Below, one piece after another: positions 43,793-52,078 of a DNA stretch of 64,000 bases. Position numbers and translations under genes: made by a program. Numbering within the stretch: the stretch's first letter is position 1; every line of letters starts with the position of its first letter. The notes beneath the pieces were generated by a model. That model had not been told where the DNA came from. It did not search any database and was given only the letters and a program-made list of their open reading frames with translations. The stretch spans positions 17,054 through 81,053 of the forward strand of contig PABH01000013.1 of assembly GCA_002702705.1 (NCBI GenBank), given 5' to 3'. The stretch comes from Anaerolineaceae bacterium (GTDB taxonomy: Bacteria > Chloroflexota > Anaerolineae > Anaerolineales > Anaerolineaceae).

Positions 43793-45340
43793 TCACGAAT
43801 CTTTGATACCGCTCATTAAGCGGCCAATCGCGTATTTATCAAACTGGTCTCGTTCTAAAACGCCCAGAATTTCTCCACGATAGATAACAGCAATTCGGTC
43901 TGCCATACGAAGCAATTCATCAAGATCTTCTGAAATAAGCAGTGTTGCGAAGCCATCTTCACGGCGTTTGAGCATTTTTTGGTATACAAAATCCATAGAG
44001 GGAATGTCTAATCCACGGGTGGGATTATGCGCAATCATCAAATCGGACGGCATTGAAAATGCTCGGGCAATCATAACACGTTGGATATTTCCACCAGAGA
44101 GATTCCCACCGATATCATCAGGGCCGCTGGTCTTAATGTTATATTCCTTGATTTGAGAACGGGTTTCTTTAAAAACGGTTTTCCAGTTAATAAAAGTGCC
44201 GTCACTGTAGGGTTTGTTCCTGTGATAACCTAAAATTAAGTTCTGAGCGACATTTGCTTTTGGCAAAAAGCCATCGTGCAAACGGTCTTCCGGAATGTAA
44301 GAAATACCCATCTTAAATAAATCTTCGTTGGTTTTTTCGGTGATTTCTTCACCGCGCAGGGTGATTTTCCCCTGATTGGGTTGTTTTACACCGATGACCG
44401 TTTCAGCTAATTCGCGTTGACCATTTCCTGCAACGCCTGAAATACCCAAAATTTCACCGGGGTGGAGGGTTAAGGAAATATTTTTTAATAAAGTAACCTG
44501 GTCTTTGTTAACGAGACTAATATCTTCCATTTGGAAAATGGGCTGGTTCGTTTCACCTCTTTCAACAGGTTTTCGTTCTCCTTGAGAGAAGTAAATACTG
44601 TTTTTAATATCCATACTTTCACCCACCATTGCCCGTACAAAAATCTCTTCCGAGGCATTTTCACGAACCAATGAGGTGATGTTGCGGCCTTCCCGTAATA
44701 CGGTAATGCGATCACATACGCTTAATACTTCACGTAGTTTATGGGTGATAAAAACAATACTGAGCCCATCGTTTACCATGACCCGCAGAGATACAAACAA
44801 GGCGTCCACTTCTTGGGGGGTCAGGTTGGTGGTAGGTTCATCCAAAATCAGAATATCCACACCCCGGTAGAGTGCTTTTAGGATTTCCACTTTTTGGCGA
44901 GTTCCTACGGGTAAGGTGTCCATGGTCGCATTCAGGTCTACATCCAAACCAAAATGTTTACATAAGTCTTCCACCTTTTTTGCTTCGTCTTCTAACTTCA
45001 TCGTATAACGATTGTTTACATCGGTGCCTAAGACGATGTTTTCGAGCACCGTAAAATTGCTAATTTGTAAAAAGTGCTGGTGAACCATGCCGATACCTAA
45101 TTTGATGGCATCACGTGGACCTTGAACATTCACCTTCTCGCCTTTAAGAATGATGTCTCCATCATCTTTGCGGTAAAGGCCGTATAAAACGTTCATCAAG
45201 GTGGTTTTACCAGCCCCATTGCCTCCTAACAAACCGTGAATTTCCCCCGGATAGAGCGTAAATGATACGCTGTCTAATGCTACTGTTTGTCCAAAGACCT
45301 TACGAACATTTTTAAGTTCGAGTAGATTTTCTTTTTCCAT
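43793..45340 (-). CDS. Nucleoside/sugar-type ABC transporter ATPase, two domains
   Basis: A 515-residue protein with two fused ATP-binding domains. Domain 1 has Walker A GGNGAGKT (about residue 38) and Walker B LILDEPT (about 163). Its signature region is VGTRQKVEILKALYRG, a degenerate form. Domain 2 has GVAGNGQRE, a degenerate Walker A, and GGNIQRVMIARAF as signature (about 405). The asymmetry is normal for RbsA/NupO-like proteins, in which one site hydrolyses ATP. It lies in the transporter operon, separated from the binding-protein gene by a hairpin. Confidence 0.93.
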   Translation of the reverse strand: MEKENLLELKNVRKVFGQTVALDSVSFTLYPGEIHGLLGGNGAGKTTLMNVLYGLYRKDDGDIILKGEKVNVQGPRDAIKLGIGMVHQHFLQISNFTVLENIVLGTDVNNRYTMKLEDEAKKVEDLCKHFGLDVDLNATMDTLPVGTRQKVEILKALYRGVDILILDEPTTNLTPQEVDALFVSLRVMVNDGLSIVFITHKLREVLSVCDRITVLREGRNITSLVRENASEEIFVRAMVGESMDIKNSIYFSQGERKPVERGETNQPIFQMEDISLVNKDQVTLLKNISLTLHPGEILGISGVAGNGQRELAETVIGVKQPNQGKITLRGEEITEKTNEDLFKMGISYIPEDRLHDGFLPKANVAQNLILGYHRNKPYSDGTFINWKTVFKETRSQIKEYNIKTSGPDDIGGNLSGGNIQRVMIARAFSMPSDLMIAHNPTRGLDIPSMDFVYQKMLKRREDGFATLLISEDLDELLRMADRIAVIYRGEILGVLERDQFDKYAIGRLMSGIKDS

Positions 45341-45429
45341 AAATCCGAACCACCTTTAAAGCCTGGTACCAATAATATCTCGGATAGAATGCCTGATGGA
45401 TTCCCAGGCTGTTTGATTTTAAGAAAAGA

Positions 45430-45466
45430 TTTCCGGAGGCTCGATAACCAGAGTCCCCCGGAAATT
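45430..45466 (-). terminator. Hairpin between binding-protein and ATPase genes
   Basis: ATTTCCGG and CCGGAAAT (with AGG/CCC nearby) form a stem in the 171-base gap after the bmpA-like stop. There is no strong U-tract on the minus strand. It may be a partial terminator or mRNA-stabilising stem, giving more binding protein than membrane subunits. Confidence 0.55.
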
Positions 45467-45511
45467 TAGGTCAGTACATTACAAACAAAATTTGTTATTT
45501 CTCACAGATGT

Positions 45512-46537
45512 TTATTGAATTTCCGAAGAATCTTTAACGACTGTGATTTTTCCATCGATTAGATCTTGAATGATGGGTTCCATTTCTGTTTGAACGGTCT
45601 CCGATGTGTTTTGTAATGGGGTTTGAATGGCAACACCCGTTGCAAAACCTAAGGGATAATAACCACCGGTTTCGCCAGCTTCAATTTTGCCGTAAATATC
45701 TTTTAATGGGCCGGCAAAATCGTAAATCAAGGAAGTTAAGTAGTTTTCCGGGGCGTAGGATGCTTTGTCGGTGTATTTTGCGGTGACCAGAACTGGTTCC
45801 GGATTGGCTTTAACTGCTTCAAAGACACCAAACATACCTAAGTTCAAGGAACCCATTAATACATCACAACCTTCGGCGATTAAGGCATCTGCAACCTGAC
45901 GGGCTTTGGTGGGGTCGTTGAAGTTACCAGTCCAGACCATTTTTAATTCAACGTCTTTGCCGGAATCAGCAAGTGCTTGTTGAATGGCATGTACTTCGGC
46001 GTAGGAGAACGGCAGGCTTAATCCACCGATATAACCGATTTTTCCGGTTTGGGTGGCTTTTGCAGCTACTGCACCGATGGCATAATAACCAACGTGGAAG
46101 TTGCGGTCAATGAACCATAAGTTAGCGGGAGCATCGGCAACAGCGTCATCACCTTCGGCGATGAAGATAACATCCGGGAATAAACGAGCCAGATCAACGG
46201 TTTGTGTTACAAATTGGCCACCATGGGTCCAGATGATATTGTAACCGGCATCGATATATTCACGCATTACACGGTCCACATCCGGCACGGCGACGCTTTC
46301 GGAGTAGGTTGTTTCCACACCGGTAGCTTTTTGCAGTTCACTGATTCCCACATAAGCCAGGGTGTTGTAATCAGCATCTGTGATGACACCAGGGAAAATG
46401 GCTGCTAACTTATAGGTTGTGCCACTATCAGCGGCTGGGGCTTCTTCGGCTGGTGCTGCGGCGGGGGCACATTGTGTAGCCAGAACAGACAACAGAACCA
46501 TTAAGGCGATCAATACATACTTTTTGGACTTACCCAT
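45512..46537 (-). CDS. BmpA/PnrA-family nucleoside-binding lipoprotein
   Basis: A 341-residue lipoprotein. The signal ends at LATQC, with Gln at -1, an unusual lipobox residue. After an Ala/Pro linker, the BmpA fold follows: YKLAAIFPGVITDADYNTLA (about residues 42-61), IIWTHGGQF (about 102), DVIFIAEGDD (about 120), GKIGYIGGL (about 165) and DVLMGSLNLG (about 228). BmpA proteins bind nucleosides or related bases outside the cell and deliver them to the ABC channel. It heads the operon. Leader hairpin at 46581-46613. Confidence 0.88.
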   Translation of the reverse strand: MGKSKKYVLIALMVLLSVLATQCAPAAAPAEEAPAADSGTTYKLAAIFPGVITDADYNTLAYVGISELQKATGVETTYSESVAVPDVDRVMREYIDAGYNIIWTHGGQFVTQTVDLARLFPDVIFIAEGDDAVADAPANLWFIDRNFHVGYYAIGAVAAKATQTGKIGYIGGLSLPFSYAEVHAIQQALADSGKDVELKMVWTGNFNDPTKARQVADALIAEGCDVLMGSLNLGMFGVFEAVKANPEPVLVTAKYTDKASYAPENYLTSLIYDFAGPLKDIYGKIEAGETGGYYPLGFATGVAIQTPLQNTSETVQTEMEPIIQDLIDGKITVVKDSSEIQ

Positions 46538-46866
46538 TTCTCACTCCTTACAGTAAATAGATTAAAAACGGTAATTGGGGATGTGTAAAGCCAGACTTAC
46601 CAGCATTACACATATATATTACTTTATTTGGACGGAGAGTCAAATAGTATTTTGGAAAATTGGTCATATTTTAGTAAAAAATCCATAAAAATGGCGAAAT
46701 AAAAATCAAATATTTTCGGTGAATTTGGTCACGAATCAGTCAGAAAATAAAATTTTATGATCAAATCAAAGAATCTTTCCCGAAATACTTAACCTTAATT
46801 TCAAGATTGTCTATAATAAAATCAAAACATTGAACCCAAACAACCCAATCTGAAGGAGCGCCTGTT
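46538..46866. promoter_or_regulatory. Divergent control region with a bmpA leader hairpin
   Basis: Contains a hairpin ATGTGTAA ... TTACACAT (46581-46613) in the bmpA-like leader and, for the plus-strand GNAT gene, TTAACC (46789-46794), 17 bases, TATAAT (46812-46817). I looked for a purine riboswitch core and did not find one. The middle is AT-rich without a gene. Confidence 0.5.
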
Positions 46867-47307
46867 ATGATCGTCATAAAACAACCAAAAACAAGAGATG
46901 AATTTAAAGCCTATTATGATTTGCGGTATCGCATTTTGCGAAAGCCGTGGGGGCAGGTGCGGGATACGGAAAAGGATGATTACGAACCGATCAGCCAGCA
47001 TTTTATGGCAGTCGATGAAGAAACGGGGGAAATTGTAGGGGTAGTGAAATTATTTGAAAAAGAGCCGGAGGTTGGTTGGTTTTCTCATCTCGCAGTTGAC
47101 CGAGCCTATCAAAAAGTGGGCGTTGGACGGATGTTAATCAATGCGGTGGAAGAGCAAGCCAAAGAAATGGGTTTTAAACGCTTAGGATGTATGTCTCGTT
47201 TAAATACCACGAAATACTTTGAAAAATATGGATTTCATGTAGAGGGATTACCCACCCAGTATTTTGGTACGACCCAGGTATTATGGATGGAAAAAGAACT
47301 GGATTAG
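46867..47307 (+). CDS. ElaA-like GNAT acetyltransferase
   Basis: A 146-residue GNAT protein: LRYRILRKPWGQ near the N-terminus, SHLAVDRAYQKVGVGRMLIN containing the acetyl-CoA loop (about residues 77-96), and YFEKYGF near the C-terminus (about 120). The pattern RxxILRxPLG at the start is shared with ElaA/YjdJ-type acetyltransferases. Substrate unknown. ATG 46867 follows AAGGAGCG. It ends at a strong bidirectional terminator. Confidence 0.85.
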   Translation: MIVIKQPKTRDEFKAYYDLRYRILRKPWGQVRDTEKDDYEPISQHFMAVDEETGEIVGVVKLFEKEPEVGWFSHLAVDRAYQKVGVGRMLINAVEEQAKEMGFKRLGCMSRLNTTKYFEKYGFHVEGLPTQYFGTTQVLWMEKELD

Positions 47308-47310
47308 TTC

Positions 47311-47350
47311 AAAAAGAGAGGCTGACAAGTTTACGTCAGCCTCTCTTTTT
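47311..47350. terminator. Bidirectional terminator between the GNAT and TerC-family genes
   Basis: AAAAAGAGAGGCTGAC (47311-47326) and its exact complement (47335-47350) with A and T tracts on both sides, suitable for both convergent genes. Confidence 0.95.
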
Positions 47351-47365
47351 GATTATAAAAAGTTG

Positions 47366-48226
47366 TTAACTCTGTGTAACCGCCGGGCGTTTAAACAAAC
47401 CTACAATGAGGCTGAAGAGACCTTTAAAGGGTGCCAGCAACCAGTTGATGATTGAATTAATGATTGCTAATCCCTGGCTGATCCAGATTAGTAAGGGACG
47501 GAAGACCCGCATAAATGGGAAATGGGCATATGCCAGGGCCAGGGCCAGGGTGGCAATTGATATACCAAAACGGGCCCAATCGGAAAAATGAATATGTGCG
47601 AGTTCTTCTAAAACGATTTCAACCCCGATATTAAAAACCAAAATATAGGCGGCTTGTTTTAATATGGGTTCTTTCTCAACAACATAACTGAAAATGCCGG
47701 CAGCAAATCGCATCACCAAAATACCGATAGCAACCCCGGCCATGACGACCAAGATGTGATCGGATAAGGAGATGGCTGCTACTACATTATCCAAACTGAA
47801 GGCCAAATCCATTAGTTCGACGTTTAATACGGTTAACCAAAAACCTTGCTGCTCTAATGGTTTGGTGGAATCTTCTTCACTGCCTTCATGGCCTGGTGCC
47901 CCCAAATCATCCAGAGCCAGGCGGATCAGGTACGCGGCCCCGACCAGTTTTAACCACGGGTTTTGAATGATGACACTGGCCAACAGGAGCATAATACCGC
48001 GCCCGGCATAGGCGCCTATTAATCCGACCCGTAAAGCAGCAATACGCTGGTAACCGAGTAGTTTATCCAGGCGGTGTCCAAATCGAGCCATCCATGAAGG
48101 CCATGGAATGGGTTCGTGTTCGGGAAGTTTTGAAACCATTGCTCCCAAAATAGCGGCATTATCGATGGATAAAATGCCTTCCAAAAATATAAGTTGAATG
48201 ATAATTACGATCACCGTCCAATCCAC
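47366..48226 (-). CDS. TerC-family integral membrane protein
   Basis: A 286-residue protein with seven to nine helices and the family's paired acidic motifs: LEGILSIDNAAILGAMV (about residues 15-31) and ELMDLAFSLDNVVAAISL (about 139-156). TerC/YkoY proteins are implicated in Mn(II) export and metal supply to secreted enzymes. RBS AGGAGG precedes the ATG. No yybP-ykoY manganese riboswitch was recognised upstream, but a perfect 28-base palindrome lies 116 bases before the start. Confidence 0.9.
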   Translation of the reverse strand: MDWTVIVIIIQLIFLEGILSIDNAAILGAMVSKLPEHEPIPWPSWMARFGHRLDKLLGYQRIAALRVGLIGAYAGRGIMLLLASVIIQNPWLKLVGAAYLIRLALDDLGAPGHEGSEEDSTKPLEQQGFWLTVLNVELMDLAFSLDNVVAAISLSDHILVVMAGVAIGILVMRFAAGIFSYVVEKEPILKQAAYILVFNIGVEIVLEELAHIHFSDWARFGISIATLALALAYAHFPFMRVFRPLLIWISQGLAIINSIINWLLAPFKGLFSLIVGLFKRPAVTQS

Positions 48227-48341
48227 GGCAACCTCCTTTTTCTTGCTCCAATAATATTGTGAATACCAATAAGCCTGTTAACGACAGAAAACAGGTGTTC
48301 TATGGGTAGTTAAAAGATGGGTACAAAACAGAAATATTGAC

Positions 48342-48369
48342 ACATTAAATTCCCCGGGGAATTTAATGT
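48342..48369. promoter_or_regulatory. Perfect 28-bp palindrome upstream of the TerC-family gene
   Basis: ACATTAAATTCCCC (48342-48355) followed immediately by its exact reverse complement (48356-48369), with no loop. The absence of a loop favours a protein-binding site over an RNA hairpin. On the minus strand TATAAC lies a few bases upstream of it. Confidence 0.7.
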
Positions 48370-48640
48370 CTTATGTTATACCACAAATTGAACACCCAAG
48401 GAACATGGTTATTCAATTTATTAAATTGGTTATGGTGGGATTTCTCTCTAACCCATATCTTACGCCTCACTGTATCGTGTGTATAGTTGATACACGTAAT
48501 TGAACTGGCAGTATTAAATAACACAATAACTATGTAGGATTACATATCCAATGATCGTTCGATGGTTATAAGGTATTAAGATCGGGAAATAGTTTTGAAG
48601 TGAGTCCGGTTTTTTGAGCATACAGAAGATCTATCCGAAG

Positions 48641-48781
48641 ATGTTTTGTGGGGATGAAAATGCATCATTCAAGCTGGGGAAGTTGGTCTCAGCTTTTACG
48701 ATCAACGATAAAATTGTGATCAGCCCGCCTGCGAAATCCGTTATGGTGGAGATGATTGATGAAATTTTAGCGGAGAAGTAG
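48641..48781 (+). pseudogene. Possible gene fragment of 46 codons
   Basis: From ATG 48641 to TAG 48781. The frame stays open upstream to about 48601, past a TGA. The peptide (MFCGDENASFKLGKLVSA then FTINDKIVISPP and MVEMIDEILAEK) looks protein-like, with alternating hydrophobic residues, but it lacks a ribosome binding site and I do not recognise it. It may be the 3' remnant of a lost gene or a chance frame. Confidence 0.25.
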
Positions 48782-48824
48782 ACAAAAATCATTTAATTTG
48801 TGAAATAAGGCACTTTTTCATTAC

Positions 48825-48870
48825 TTGTCGGACAAATCCTATTGACTTGGGATTTTCGGTTTGCTATACT
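48825..48870 (+). promoter_or_regulatory. Promoter with adjacent small palindrome
   Basis: TTGACT (48842-48847), 17 bases, TATACT (48865-48870) with a TGC extended -10. TTGTCGGACAA (48825-48835) lies six bases upstream of the -35 and could bind an activator. Confidence 0.65.
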
Positions 48871-49060
48871 GTTATATGTGCTTACGAAGTATATTATTTG
48901 TATAGATTTGAAGAAACATAATATCTGATTATTGGTTTTTCCCCGCCCCTGAATTCTGGTGTCGGGCATTTTGGTTTATGTCAGCTTACCAGGAGTTTTG
49001 CAAGAAGCTCTGGTTATCCAAAAATATTACCGTCTAATTTTATTATAGGAGCCCAAAAAA

Positions 49061-49783
49061 ATGAAAGTTACCCCCCCAGTACCAGTATCTGTCGATAAAA
49101 TGTCGATCGATGTATCAGAAATTGAAGGTTTGTTACAGGCCCCCCCAATGGATCTGCCCAAATGGCAGGATGCCTCTTTCTTATTGAAAGATGGCCGCAC
49201 CATTTATATCCGCGAAATGCGAGATGATGATATTCCACAGTTGTTAGACTTCATGAAACTTGTCATGGAAGAAGAAAAAGACTTCTATGATATCGTTGGT
49301 GCTCGTGTATACTCCGAAATTTTGGGTGTAAAACGAAAACGCCTCAAAGACCCGTTCACCCTGTTAGGTTTAATTGATGGTGAATTTGTTGGTTTTGCCA
49401 ATGGCCGTTTCATGAATAAAGACATCGCTCTTTCACTGCATACCATGGCCTTTTCACGACGCGGTCGTGTGGGTTGGGCAATGTATTACGCAAAAACCTA
49501 TTATGCTTTGGAAGTTTGTAAAGCCCAACAGTGGTGGTCAACTTTCGAAAGTTATAATGGTTGGCGTATGGCTGGTTTGGCAATGGCGCAACCGACCCTG
49601 CCGTGGCCAGAATATCAACATGAATTGGGCGGCGCCAAAATTTATTATGTAAACCAGGATTCCTGGAATGCAAGTTTAAAACACTGGTTGCCTAACTACA
49701 TTGGCAACGACATGAACTTCAATGTGACTGATGAAGTCCTCAAAGCCAACGAAGTGATGCGCATGCCCGAGTTAGATCTCTAA
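49061..49783 (+). CDS. GNAT-like acetyltransferase of unknown substrate
   Basis: A 240-residue soluble protein. Residues of about 40-150 have the GNAT start (YIREMRDDDIPQLLDFMKLV), a middle strand ending in GEFVGFANGRF, and SRRGRVGWAMYYAKTYY in place of the acetyl-CoA loop. The usual QxxGxG/A is not exact, so cofactor binding is uncertain. The last 60 residues are not recognised. ATG 49061 follows TAGGAG. It has its own strong promoter and a terminator, yet stands directly before the fdrA cluster and may relate to it. Confidence 0.6.
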   Translation: MKVTPPVPVSVDKMSIDVSEIEGLLQAPPMDLPKWQDASFLLKDGRTIYIREMRDDDIPQLLDFMKLVMEEEKDFYDIVGARVYSEILGVKRKRLKDPFTLLGLIDGEFVGFANGRFMNKDIALSLHTMAFSRRGRVGWAMYYAKTYYALEVCKAQQWWSTFESYNGWRMAGLAMAQPTLPWPEYQHELGGAKIYYVNQDSWNASLKHWLPNYIGNDMNFNVTDEVLKANEVMRMPELDL

Positions 49784-49797
49784 ATTTGTTTAATATG

Positions 49798-49823
49798 GAT
49801 GAGCCAATCAAAATTGGCTCATC
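49798..49823 (+). terminator. Terminator after the GNAT-like gene
   Basis: GATGAGCCAAT, a four-base loop, ATTGGCTCATC: perfect stem 15 bases after the stop. The following sequence is only moderately T-rich. Confidence 0.75.
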
Positions 49824-50306
49824 CTGATTATTGGTGTATACATTATTGGTTGTAAAAAAAGAAACGATCACAAAAACCATCTTTGAAAAAAATCGTTCTT
49901 GCGGTATCTTGGTTAGCTGAAACTTTATTGGTAGTTTTTTAATTTTTTATTGTAAAGAAAATGTGGATGGCGGAAATTAACCGTAGTTTAATAACCGCCT
50001 GGACCTATCGGTAAATTAGTGAGATTTTGAAATTATTGGTTTTTCACTTTTTTGTTGGAGTTCCCTGGTTTGGTTTATACGTTTGAGTTTTATAAAAATT
50101 AACCAAAATCCATCCGCCGTCCACCATCTTTCATCTTTTGATGTTTTTTATCACAAAATCAGATAAGTGCTGCTTTTCAGCAGCTTCGATTAATTTTGAA
50201 CCGAAAAAAACTATGTTTAATGTGAAGTTGAAAAACATTTATTGTGGTGACAGAGACAAACATGTCTCATGTCCTTTACCGTCTGCATATTCCAGGAGGT
50301 AGGAAA
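49824..50306 (+). promoter_or_regulatory. Long leader region before fdrA with a distant inverted repeat
   Basis: No gene in about 480 bases. GTGGATGGCGGA (49963-49974) can pair with TCCGCCGTCCAC (50113-50124), 11 Watson-Crick pairs plus one G-U, enclosing 138 bases. A local hairpin GCTGC/GCAGC lies near 50168-50183. This could be a structured leader, but no known riboswitch core was recognised and no promoter is certain. Confidence 0.35.
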
Positions 50307-52034
50307 ATGGCAGTTATTAAAGCAGAAATTAGATCAGGTTCGTATTTTGATTCTGCTGTGCTCATGCAGCTCCAGCGTTCTTTAGGCCAGCTCGAAGGCA
50401 TTCAGGATGCAGGTGTTGTGATGGGAACAGAAGAAAACAAAGAAATCCTGGCGCATATTGATCTGCTCAGCCCGGAAGTTCAAGCATCCAAACCAGATGA
50501 CATGGTTGTGGTTGTGCGCGCTGAAAATGAAGAAGCAGCTAACAATGCGTTAGGCAGTGTAGATGAATTATTATCCCGTAAAAAATCAAATGTTGATCAG
50601 GAATATCGCCCCAAGAGTTTGGAAGGTGCGGCAGAAATGCTGCCGGATGCCAGCTGGGTGCTTATTTCCGTTGCTGGCCGTTTTGCGGCACGCGTAGCTC
50701 ATCAGGCTTTGGATCTTGGTAAACATGTGTTCCTCTTCAGTGATAATGTATCGGTTGAAGAGGAAATTTCTTTAAAAAACAAAGCAGCAGAAAAAGGCTT
50801 GTTAGTAATGGGCCCGGACTGCGGTACCGCTATGATCAGCGGGATTGGGCTGGGTTTTGCTAATAAAATCCGAAAAGGCCCGATTGGTGTGGTGGCAGCA
50901 GCTGGTACTGGTTTACAGCAAGTTACCACACGTATTCACCAATTAGGCAGTGGTATCACCCACGGTATTGGTACCGGTGGGCGTGACCTGAAAGAGCCGA
51001 TTGGTGCAGCCACATTCTTAATGGCATTGGATGTTTTAGCCCGTGACCCGGAAACAAAGGTGATCACGTTGGTTTCCAAACCACCTGCGCCAAAAGTGGC
51101 TGAAAAAGTGATCCGCCAGGCAAGAAAAATTAACAAGCCGGTTGTGATCAATTTTATTGCCCGTAAACCAACCACCCGCCAGGATGGCAACCTGTATTTT
51201 GCGACCGGCATGGATGACGCAGCTGCATTATCCGTTCAGTTAGCGGAAAACACACCGGATGTCACCAGTGGTCCCGAACTACCGCTTGATAAATTTGCTG
51301 AAGGGCAGCGTTATTTCCGTGGTTTGTTCTCTGGTGGTACCCTGGCTTATGAAGCACAGTTTTTATTAGAAGAATTTGTTCCCCGTGTTTGGGCGAATGC
51401 ACCAATTAAAAAAGAAAATCAATTAAAAGATTCCTTAAGTAGTGAAGAACATACCATCGTTGATCTTGGTGAGGATGAATTCACCGTGGGTCGTTTACAC
51501 CCAATGATGGATAACGAAATGCGTATTCGCCGCTTGATGGAAGAAGCACGTGATCCGGAAGTTGCCGTGATTATGTTGGATGTTGTCATTGGTTATGGCT
51601 CACATCCTGATCCAGCCAGTGAACTGGCACCTGCTATTAAAAACGCAAAGACTCTGGCAGAAAAAGCCGGAAGATATTTGGAAGTCGTAGTCGTTGCGAC
51701 AGGTACGGATGAAGATCCACAGGTTTTGGATACACAGGTTGAGCAACTGCGCGATGCAGGCGCCTGGGTTTCTTCCAGCAATGAAGAAGTTGTGAAATAT
51801 GCTGGCAGCATCTTACAAGCGCTGAATCAAGAAGCAGAAAAAGAATATGTATTTACACCAATTGATCTGAGTACTTTAAAGAAGGATTTGGAGGCGATTA
51901 ATGTAGGCCTTGAATCTTTTGCTGAAAACTTGGTTGATCAGGAAACCCCAGTTATCCATGTTGAATGGAAACCCCCAGCGGGTGGTAATGATAAATTGAT
52001 GTCCATTTTGGACCGGATGAAAAAATTTAGTTAA
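50307..52034 (+). CDS. fdrA: FdrA-family protein (oxamate carbamoyltransferase subunit-like)
   Basis: ATG 50307 follows AGGAGGT at 50294-50300. The in-frame extension from 50244 has no such site. The 575-residue protein has a succinyl-CoA-ligase-alpha-like fold: VLISVAGRFAARVAHQALDLG (about residues 110-130), GPDCGTAMISG (about 168), VAAAGTGLQQ (about 195) and SGITHGIGTGGRDL (about 212). FdrA (AllF) works with YlbE and YlbF in E. coli to split oxalurate into oxamate and carbamoyl phosphate. Here it is followed by the ylbE homologue only. It belongs to a three-gene operon ending at the hairpin at 55041. Confidence 0.9.
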   Translation: MAVIKAEIRSGSYFDSAVLMQLQRSLGQLEGIQDAGVVMGTEENKEILAHIDLLSPEVQASKPDDMVVVVRAENEEAANNALGSVDELLSRKKSNVDQEYRPKSLEGAAEMLPDASWVLISVAGRFAARVAHQALDLGKHVFLFSDNVSVEEEISLKNKAAEKGLLVMGPDCGTAMISGIGLGFANKIRKGPIGVVAAAGTGLQQVTTRIHQLGSGITHGIGTGGRDLKEPIGAATFLMALDVLARDPETKVITLVSKPPAPKVAEKVIRQARKINKPVVINFIARKPTTRQDGNLYFATGMDDAAALSVQLAENTPDVTSGPELPLDKFAEGQRYFRGLFSGGTLAYEAQFLLEEFVPRVWANAPIKKENQLKDSLSSEEHTIVDLGEDEFTVGRLHPMMDNEMRIRRLMEEARDPEVAVIMLDVVIGYGSHPDPASELAPAIKNAKTLAEKAGRYLEVVVVATGTDEDPQVLDTQVEQLRDAGAWVSSSNEEVVKYAGSILQALNQEAEKEYVFTPIDLSTLKKDLEAINVGLESFAENLVDQETPVIHVEWKPPAGGNDKLMSILDRMKKFS

Positions 52035-52078
52035 AAACGATTGATTGTAATTGAAGTGATCCTTAAAAGGAGTATGAA

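Larger units (their letters stand above)
48370..49060. other. Long intergenic region with a small ORF and a strong promoter
   Basis: About 690 bases. Apart from the small open frame at 48641-48781 and the promoter at 48842-48870, nothing is recognised. The 5' leader of the following gene is about 185 bases. Confidence 0.5.

Noticed and set aside
46538..46866. Purine riboswitch before the BmpA-like gene
   Set aside because: The three-way junction core with its conserved loops is not recognisable.
48227..48400. yybP-ykoY manganese riboswitch before the TerC-family gene
   Set aside because: The conserved aptamer sequences were not found on the minus strand; only a small CCTGTT/AACAGG hairpin and the loopless palindrome are present.
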